Source of the DNA: JBEGTT01 sp041179245
Lineage (GTDB): Bacteria > Pseudomonadota > Gammaproteobacteria > Burkholderiales > Rhodocyclaceae
DNA: 7,099 nt
Direction: 5' to 3'
NCBI GenBank assembly: GCA_041179245.1
Contig: JBEGTT010000190.1
Coordinates: forward strand, 1-7,099
The notes below the pieces were generated by a model, which saw only the letters and a program-made list of their open reading frames with translations, searched no databases and was not told the origin of the DNA. The position numbers and the translations under genes were made by a program. This document shows, in pieces, positions 1 to 4,569 of this stretch. Position 1 is the stretch's first letter. The number at the start of each line of letters is the position of its first letter.

Positions 1-715
1 TGTAGAAAATCATCGCCACGATGGAAGGAAAAGTTCCGATGTAGAGCAGGGTCAGCAAACTAGGTAGCGTGAGTTCAGCAACTCGTCCATCAGCCACTTC
101 CATCGCCAAGAATGGTAACAAAGCCAGCAAGCCGACCACCATCAAAACGGTGAGCAATCCCAGCCGATCAATGCCTGCGGGTAAGCCTCGCAAAACCAAG
201 GTGTACAGCGCCCACGTCAGCATCGCCAGCAGAATGATGCCGTCACCGGGGTTAATGCCGATTGTCAGCAAGTGCAAAGGATTGCCTTCGCTCACGATGG
301 TCAATACACCGACAAAAGAAATCCCAATCCCCGTGATTTGCCGTCCGTGCATGGGCTGAGCAAAAAATAGCCCGCCAAGCAAGATGATGAATATTGGAAT
401 CAGCGAGTTGAGCAGCACGCTATGGGTGGCCGTGGTGCTTTGTAGGCCGACATAAACCAGCGTGTTGTACATGCCAATGCCGGTCAGCCCAAGAATCAGG
501 ATTCGCCGCCAATGGGAAAGCAATAAATGGCGTTGCGTCCAAGCGCGAGGAGCGCCAAAGGGAAGAAGCAACACCAGTGCGATTCCCCAGCGTCCGACCG
601 ATAAAGCCATCGGTGGCAGGGCGGCGTTCATGGCTTTCGCCAGCACCACGTTGATCGACCAGAACAGCGCCGTCAGCGTGAGTAGAACATAGGCCGCGCG
701 CTGGGTTTTAAACAT
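1..715 (-). CDS. DMT-superfamily (EamA) permease, 3' end cut off by window edge
   Basis: Reading the minus strand from the ATG at 713-715 gives 238 codons without a stop up to the window edge. The protein is very hydrophobic, with about eight likely membrane helices near residues 8-28, 36-54, 72-90, 97-119, 126-143, 158-176, 185-205 and 218-238. The order fits a tandem EamA-domain transporter of the inner membrane: helix 1 ends in a polar 'FWSINVV' turn, 'LQSTTATHSVLLNSLIPIF' lies in helix 4, and a second EamA unit begins near residue 158. Such proteins are usually about 290-310 residues, so some 60 residues are missing. The start overlaps the prlC stop by one base (TAATG) and lacks a Shine-Dalgarno site of its own, so translational coupling to prlC is likely. 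The substrate cannot be told from sequence; family members export metabolites or amino acids. The family call is strong, the specific function unknown. Confidence 0.88.
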   Translation of the reverse strand, partial: MFKTQRAAYVLLTLTALFWSINVVLAKAMNAALPPMALSVGRWGIALVLLLPFGAPRAWTQRHLLLSHWRRILILGLTGIGMYNTLVYVGLQSTTATHSVLLNSLIPIFIILLGGLFFAQPMHGRQITGIGISFVGVLTIVSEGNPLHLLTIGINPGDGIILLAMLTWALYTLVLRGLPAGIDRLGLLTVLMVVGLLALLPFLAMEVADGRVAELTLPSLLTLLYIGTFPSIVAMIFY

Positions 716-2790
716 TAGGCCATGCCGTTGTGCCGCAGTAAGGCATCCACACTCGGATCGCGGCCCCGGAAGGCGCGGAAGGATTCAATGGCGGGGCGGG
801 AACCTCCGACAGAAAGAATCTCATCCAGATAACGTTTACCCGTTGCGGCATCGAATGGTGAACCAGCTTCCTCAAATGCCGCATAGGCATCGGCGGACAA
901 GACTTCCGCCCACTTGTAGCTGTAATAACCCGCCGCGTAACCGCCGCCAAAAATGTGTGAAAAGCTGTTCGGGAAACGGTTCCATTCGGGCGGAATCAAT
1001 ACGGCAATTTCTTGACGCACGGCCTGCAGCACATCCATCACGGTTTTGCCTTCAGCGTTGTTCGGGTCAAAGTCGCTGTGCAACAACATGTCGAAAATCG
1101 AAAACTCGATCTGGCGCAGGGCCATCAAACCGCTCTGGAAATTTTTCGCTGCAATCATCTTGTCGAATAGGGCGCGGGGAAGCGCTTCGCCAGTGTCAAC
1201 GTGGGCAGTCATGTCTTGCAGCACCGACCATTCCCAACAGAAGTTTTCCATGAACTGGCTGGGTAGTTCGACCGCATCCCATTCCACCCCATGAATGCCG
1301 GAAACGCTGAGTTCATCAATGCGCGTCAGCAGATGGTGCAGACCGTGCCCGGCTTCGTGGAACAGGGTTTGCACTTCATCGTGGGTAAACGTGGCAGGTT
1401 TATTGCCCACTGGGCGAGCAAAATTGCAGTTGAGGTAGGCAATCGGTGTTTGAATGCCGTCAGCAACCGTACGGCGCGACCGTGCCTCATCCATCCAAGC
1501 GCCACCACGCTTTTCTTGGCGGGCATACAAGTCCATGTAGAACTGACCCACCAGCTCGCCAGAGGGCTTCTCAATGCGGTAAAAACGCGCATCTTCGTGC
1601 CAGACGGGCGCGGTATCCGCTTTGACCTTCACGCCGAATAGGCTTTCGATCACTTTGAACAAACCGCCGACCACTTTGGGTTCGGTGAAGTATTGCTTCA
1701 CTTCTTGTTCTGAGAAGGCGTAACGCGCGAGCAGCAGTTTCTCTGATGCATAGGCCACATCCCAAGGCAGTAGCGGATCAAGGCCCAATTCGTCGCGCGC
1801 AAAGGCACGAAGTTCGTCGCGGTCTTTTTCAGCGTAGGGCCGGGCTTTGGTGGCCAGTTCGCGCAGGAAGGTTTGCACTTGCGCTGGGGTGTCAGCCATT
1901 TTTGGCACGAGGGAGACTTCGGCGTAATTGCTAAAACCGAGCATCTGCGCGTCTTCCCGTTTTAGTTCCAAAATACGCTTCATGATGGGTGTGTTGTCCC
2001 ATTCGGCCTTGCTGCTGCCGTCGCCGTTTTCAGCATGGAACTCAGCAGCTCGGGTGGAATACGCCCGATACATCCGCGCGCGTAGTTCGCGGTTTTCAGC
2101 GTATTGCATCACCGGGCCGAAGGAGGGCGCTTGCAGGGAAAATTTCCACGAATTTTTTAGACCGCCTCGCTCCGCTGTTTCTTTGGCCACTTGCTTTACG
2201 TCGTCCGGCAAACCTGCCAGTACTGCTTCATCGGTGACGATTTCAGCAAAAGCGTTGGTGGCATCGAGCAGGTTTTCGGAGAACTTGGCCGACAGCTTGG
2301 ACAGATCTTCCATGATTTCTTTAAAACGAGGCTTTTGGTCATCCGGCAATTCCGCGCCGGACAAACGGAAGTCCCGCAGTTCGTTTTCCAGAATGCGTTG
2401 TTGAACGGGATTTAGCTTGGCGAACTCCGCACCATTACGCAGGGCTTTGTATTTGTCGAACAGGGCAAGGTTTTGGCCCAAGTCGGTGAAGAAGCCTGAA
2501 ACCTCCGGCAGCATGGCGTTGTAAGCGTCGCGCCAGACCGAAATGTCATTGACCGAATGTAAGTGCCCGACAACCCCCCAAGCACGATTGAACTGTTCCA
2601 GACCATCGGTCAGCGGTTGCGCAAAGTCCTGCCATGTGGCGGGTACTGCATCGCTGGTTAAGCGCTCAATCAGCGCGCGGTTGTCAGTTAGCAATTGGCT
2701 AATGGCTGGCTGGACGTGTTCGGGCTGGATGAGGTCGTAACGGGGCAGGTCGGTGAAATCGAGAAGTGGGGTTTTTTGGATGTCAGTCAT
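715..2790 (-). CDS. prlC: Oligopeptidase A, M3-family zinc metallopeptidase
   Basis: A complete 691-residue protein of the thimet oligopeptidase (M3) family; the E. coli oligopeptidase A is about 680 residues. The zinc site is intact: HEAGH at residues 478-482, with H478 and H482 as ligands and E479 as the catalytic base, and E508 in 'DAVELPSQFMEN' as the expected third ligand. Near the C-terminus, 'FSHIFGGGYAAGYYSYKW' carries the His and Tyr residues that contact substrate in this family. It is a cytoplasmic enzyme that degrades short peptides, including cleaved signal peptides, downstream of ATP-dependent proteases. There is no signal peptide. The ATG at 2788-2790 is preceded by a modest AGG about nine bases upstream. 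The 5' leader contains structured repeat A, which ends 23 bases before the start codon. A DMT permease gene follows with a one-base overlap. No frameshift or lost catalytic residue is seen. Confidence 0.96.
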   Translation of the reverse strand: MTDIQKTPLLDFTDLPRYDLIQPEHVQPAISQLLTDNRALIERLTSDAVPATWQDFAQPLTDGLEQFNRAWGVVGHLHSVNDISVWRDAYNAMLPEVSGFFTDLGQNLALFDKYKALRNGAEFAKLNPVQQRILENELRDFRLSGAELPDDQKPRFKEIMEDLSKLSAKFSENLLDATNAFAEIVTDEAVLAGLPDDVKQVAKETAERGGLKNSWKFSLQAPSFGPVMQYAENRELRARMYRAYSTRAAEFHAENGDGSSKAEWDNTPIMKRILELKREDAQMLGFSNYAEVSLVPKMADTPAQVQTFLRELATKARPYAEKDRDELRAFARDELGLDPLLPWDVAYASEKLLLARYAFSEQEVKQYFTEPKVVGGLFKVIESLFGVKVKADTAPVWHEDARFYRIEKPSGELVGQFYMDLYARQEKRGGAWMDEARSRRTVADGIQTPIAYLNCNFARPVGNKPATFTHDEVQTLFHEAGHGLHHLLTRIDELSVSGIHGVEWDAVELPSQFMENFCWEWSVLQDMTAHVDTGEALPRALFDKMIAAKNFQSGLMALRQIEFSIFDMLLHSDFDPNNAEGKTVMDVLQAVRQEIAVLIPPEWNRFPNSFSHIFGGGYAAGYYSYKWAEVLSADAYAAFEEAGSPFDAATGKRYLDEILSVGGSRPAIESFRAFRGRDPSVDALLRHNGMA

Positions 2791-2813
2791 GTTGGAATAC
2801 CTGCGATTAGCGC

Positions 2814-2914
2814 CAGCATGAACAAGGGCATTTGACTCGATGCTGCTGCGGAACTCGGCACTGCGTGCCTCAGACAGTCCTCGCAGGTCTCATCAAACAC
2901 CCTTATTCATGCTG
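2814..2914 (-). repeat. Structured palindromic repeat, copy A, in the prlC leader
   Basis: The outer arms 2814-2835 and 2893-2914 are complementary over 22 bases. Read as minus-strand RNA they give 19 Watson-Crick pairs and three G-U pairs with no mismatch; read as plus-strand RNA the same three positions are A-C mismatches. Inside lies a 42-base core (2844-2885) shared with copy B. In the sense (minus) direction it reads TGCG, a bulged A, GGACT, a six-base GTCTGA loop, an apical hairpin GGCAC-GCA-GTGCC (2857-2869), a single G, then AGTTC and CGCA closing the inner stem. Sense matches prlC transcription, and the element ends 23 bases before the prlC start. It could be a cis-acting leader structure or one copy of a dispersed REP/MITE-like palindrome. 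No target-site duplication is evident. Confidence 0.88.
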
Positions 2915-2919
2915 TATGG

Positions 2920-2925
2920 AATATA
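2920..2925 (-). promoter_or_regulatory. Candidate -10 box for prlC (TATATT)
   Basis: On the minus strand TATATT is a five-of-six match to the sigma-70 -10 consensus. A start point seven bases beyond it would fall at about 2913, the first bases of repeat A, so the repeat would form the very 5' end of the prlC mRNA. No good -35 hexamer lies at the normal spacing, and that region overlaps the purC terminator, so this call is weak. Confidence 0.3.
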
Positions 2926-2932
2926 GGTGTGC

Positions 2933-2960
2933 AAATAAAAAAGCCCCAAATTACTGGGGC
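2933..2960 (-). terminator. Rho-independent terminator for purC
   Basis: On the minus strand a six-pair stem (GCCCCA with TGGGGC, 2955-2960 and 2943-2948) with a six-base loop is followed directly by TTTTTTATTT (2942-2933). This is a classic intrinsic terminator acting leftward, about 110 bases after the purC stop. On the plus strand no U-tract follows the stem, so it should work in one direction only. It lies between repeats A and B and separates purC transcription from prlC. Confidence 0.85.
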
Positions 2961-2966
2961 CGCAAA

Positions 2967-3063
2967 GGGAGAATCATGGTGTTTGCAGAGGGTTGCGAGG
3001 ACTGTCTGAGGGGCATAGCCCCGAGTTCCGCAGCAAGCCCGGCGCAAATACCGGGGTTCTCCC
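2967..3063 (+). repeat. Structured palindromic repeat, copy B, antisense to the purC 3' UTR
   Basis: The outer arms 2967-2986 and 3044-3063 pair over 20 bases. As plus-strand RNA they form 16 Watson-Crick pairs, three G-U pairs and one A-G mismatch. The core 2994-3035 matches the reverse complement of 2844-2885 at 36 of 42 positions, and every difference lies in the apical hairpin, here GGGGC-ATA-GCCCC (3010-3022). The inner stem is TGCG, bulged A, GGACT (2994-3003) against AGTTC-CGCA (3024-3032), with GTCTGA unpaired on one side. Its sense strand is plus, opposite to purC, whose stop codon is only eight bases away. It is divergent from copy A, and together they flank the purC terminator. Confidence 0.86.
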
Positions 3064-3071
3064 AAGTATTA

Positions 3072-4004
3072 TCAGAGTTTTTTACCGGTCAGCTTTTCAT
3101 AAGCCTCAACGTATTTTTCGCCTGTCTTATTCAGAACATCAATAGGCAGTTTGGGGCCGGGTGCTGTTTTATTCCAGTCCAGGGTCTCCAGATAATCGCG
3201 CACGAACTGCTTATCGAACGACGGAGGGCTAATGCCTTCCTGATAGCTGTCAGCGGGCCAGAAGCGAGAAGAATCAGGGGTTAGCGCTTCGTCGATCAGG
3301 TGCAATACCCCATTACTGTCGATGCCAAATTCAAACTTGGTATCGGCAATGATGATGCCGCGTGTCAGCGCATATTCCGCTGCCGCTTTGTACAAGGCAA
3401 TGGCTGCATCCCGCGCCTGTTCGGCAATTTCAGTGCCGCTCACGCCAGTGCCTTCAAGGTCAGCAGCCAGCGCGGTATTGCAATTAATTTGCGCCTGAAC
3501 GAAAGAGATATTTTCGTCGTGATCACCAACCTCAGCTTTAGTAGCGGGGGTGAAAATCGGCTCAGGCAACTTGGCAGCTTGTTTCAGGCCTACCGGCAGT
3601 TTGATGCCACAAATCGCGCCAGTATCTTGGTAATCCTTCCAGCCAGAGCCAATCACGTAACCACGAACCACCGCCTCAATTGGCAATGGCTTCAGACGTT
3701 TAACCACCACTGAGCGACCACGGACTTGCTTACGCTCGTCTTCGGCAACTACGCTTTCAGGATCAACGCCGGTAAGCTGATTGGGGATGATGTGACCGAG
3801 CTTTTCAAACCAGAAATTTGCCACAGCGGTTAGCACTTCGCCTTTGCGCGGAATTGGGTCGTCAAGGATGACGTCAAAAGCTGAAAGACGATCAGACGTA
3901 ACAATCAACAGTTTGTCTTCGCCCACGGCGTAAATGTCACGCACTTTCCCTTGGGACAACAAGGGCAGGCTTTTAATGGAGGATTGGTAAAGAGGTTGGC
4001 TCAC
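3072..4004 (-). CDS. purC: Phosphoribosylaminoimidazole-succinocarboxamide (SAICAR) synthase
   Basis: This cytoplasmic enzyme joins CAIR and aspartate with ATP to make SAICAR, a late step of de novo purine synthesis. From the GTG at 4002-4004 the protein has 310 residues, the length of the longer bacterial/yeast-like class rather than the roughly 237-residue enterobacterial form. Family motifs are GKVRDIY (19-25), TSDRLSAFD (36-44) in the ATP-grasp-like N-terminal part, RGYVIGSGWKDY in the middle, DTKFEFG (221-227) and DEALTPDSSRFWP (238-250). The GTG start is chosen because AGGAG lies six bases upstream and a TATAAT box lies at 4032-4037. The in-frame ATG at 4052 is upstream of that box and would add 16 non-conserved residues. 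The gene is alone in its transcript, ending at the terminator near 2933-2960. Confidence 0.96.
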   Translation of the reverse strand: MSQPLYQSSIKSLPLLSQGKVRDIYAVGEDKLLIVTSDRLSAFDVILDDPIPRKGEVLTAVANFWFEKLGHIIPNQLTGVDPESVVAEDERKQVRGRSVVVKRLKPLPIEAVVRGYVIGSGWKDYQDTGAICGIKLPVGLKQAAKLPEPIFTPATKAEVGDHDENISFVQAQINCNTALAADLEGTGVSGTEIAEQARDAAIALYKAAAEYALTRGIIIADTKFEFGIDSNGVLHLIDEALTPDSSRFWPADSYQEGISPPSFDKQFVRDYLETLDWNKTAPGPKLPIDVLNKTGEKYVEAYEKLTGKKL

Positions 4005-4010
4005 AGTGGG

Positions 4011-4015
4011 CTCCT
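4011..4015 (-). promoter_or_regulatory. Strong ribosome binding site fixing the purC GTG start
   Basis: Minus-strand AGGAG sits six bases before the GTG codon at 4002-4004. The spacing and match are near ideal and decide the start codon against the longer in-frame ATG at 4052. Confidence 0.85.
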
Positions 4016-4031
4016 GATTAAACGAGCGCGA

Positions 4032-4037
4032 ATTATA
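4032..4037 (-). promoter_or_regulatory. Probable purC -10 box (TATAAT) with GC-rich discriminator
   Basis: A perfect TATAAT on the minus strand is followed by TCGCGC. Transcription would start near 4025, giving a leader of about 20 bases that just includes the Shine-Dalgarno site. The best -35 at 17-base spacing (TCAACC) matches consensus at only three positions. A GC-rich discriminator is a known trait of promoters inhibited by ppGpp, which would suit a purine biosynthesis gene; that link is inference. Confidence 0.6.
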
Positions 4038-4078
4038 GCCATTACCGCCCACTTGGTTGATTTAAGCCATAAATTCGT

Positions 4079-4121
4079 GCAAGGTGGCGTACCTTCGCCC
4101 TTGCAACATTTCGTTTGAAAT
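4079..4121 (+). promoter_or_regulatory. Two hairpins directly before the FliL-like gene
   Basis: The first hairpin pairs GCAAG (4079-4083) with CTTGC (4100-4104) and GGCG (4086-4089) with CGCC (4096-4099). It has a two-base bulge and the six-base loop TACCTT. The second, weaker one pairs ATTTC (4108-4112) with GAAAT (4117-4121) around GTTT. The second stem ends five bases before the ATG at 4126, where a Shine-Dalgarno site would be expected but none is seen. The hairpins may influence ribosome access; there is no U-tract to make either a terminator. Confidence 0.5.
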
Positions 4122-4125
4122 CAAG

Positions 4126-4566
4126 ATGAAACAGTCTTCCTCTAATCTTATTATTGCCATTCTCGTCCTACTAATTTCCATTGCAGCCATTGTTATTGGC
4201 TGGATGATGGCTAGTGACAAAAAACCTGTTACGTCTAAAAATCACGAAGCGCCTGCGTATTTATTGCTAGAAAAAGAAATCTCAACCGCCATCAATGGTG
4301 ACAACCGGGGATCGGTAGTGGTCAAAGTGGCCGTTGAAATCAAGGATCAGGAAACCCTGAAAAAAACCAAAGGTTGGGAACCCATGATCTCTGCCGAAAT
4401 CAGCAGCTACTTGAATCGTCGAACCTTTAATGAACTCGAAGGCCCGGAAAATATGGAGAATATCTCAGAAGGTATTAAATCCCGCCTCAACGAAAGTTTG
4501 AGGGATAGCGGATTGAAAGATGCAGTGAAATCTATCCTGTTTGCCAAATATATCGTCCAGCAGTAA
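4126..4566 (+). CDS. FliL-like single-pass inner-membrane protein
   Basis: A 146-residue protein with a short cytoplasmic start, one membrane helix (about residues 8-28) and a periplasmic domain. The domain follows the FliL pattern: 'YLLLEKEISTAIN' (45-57) as the opening strand, 'SVVVKVAVEIKD' (63-74), 'PMISAEISSYLNRRTFNEL' (86-104), a short 'GPENMENI' stretch leading into a helix, and the closing 'ILFAKYIVQ' (137-145). FliL proteins surround the flagellar stator units MotAB and affect motor torque. No other flagellar gene is nearby, so this may be a stand-alone paralogue rather than the fliL of the flagellar operon. The ATG at 4126 is preferred over the upstream GTG at 4084, which would place 14 odd residues before the membrane helix and lies within a hairpin. 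No Shine-Dalgarno site is obvious. It ends three bases from the convergent yheS stop. Confidence 0.78.
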   Translation: MKQSSSNLIIAILVLLISIAAIVIGWMMASDKKPVTSKNHEAPAYLLLEKEISTAINGDNRGSVVVKVAVEIKDQETLKKTKGWEPMISAEISSYLNRRTFNELEGPENMENISEGIKSRLNESLRDSGLKDAVKSILFAKYIVQQ

Positions 4567-4569
4567 AAG

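Larger units (their letters stand above)
2791..3071. other. Gene-free spacer between purC and prlC, filled with structured DNA
   Basis: The 281 bases between the purC stop and the prlC start contain no credible gene. Nearly all of it is palindromic: element B (2967-3063), the purC terminator (2933-2960), and element A (2814-2914). A candidate prlC -10 box lies at 2920-2925. A reading frame opening at 2832 on the plus strand runs through both repeats and into antisense purC; its composition is unlike a protein, so it was not called. Confidence 0.85.

Noticed and set aside
1445..1456. A GGTGTTTG match to the repeat family inside prlC.
   Set aside because: It has no partner arm or core sequence and is explained by the prlC coding sequence.
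1928..2404. A 158-codon plus-strand frame inside prlC.
   Set aside because: It is an antisense shadow of a well-conserved peptidase gene, with a Ser/Arg-rich composition and no family resemblance.
3038..3057. The CCGG-rich stem near the end of repeat B as the purC terminator.
   Set aside because: It lacks a U-tract on the minus strand; the hairpin at 2943-2960 followed by TTTTTTATTT is the better candidate.
2814..3063. The spacer as a MITE or insertion sequence bounded by the inverted repeats.
   Set aside because: There is no target-site duplication, no transposase remnant, and each arm is itself a complete palindrome with its own outer stem, so the repeats do not look like terminal inverted repeats of one element.
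2832..3284. A 150-codon plus-strand reading frame across the purC-prlC spacer.
   Set aside because: It runs through both palindromic repeats and the purC terminator and then antisense to purC, is rich in Cys and Arg as palindromic DNA gives, and has no ribosome site.
4005..4052. The longer purC start at the ATG at 4050-4052.
   Set aside because: It lies upstream of the TATAAT box, adds 16 residues not typical of PurC, and lacks the strong AGGAG seen before the GTG.
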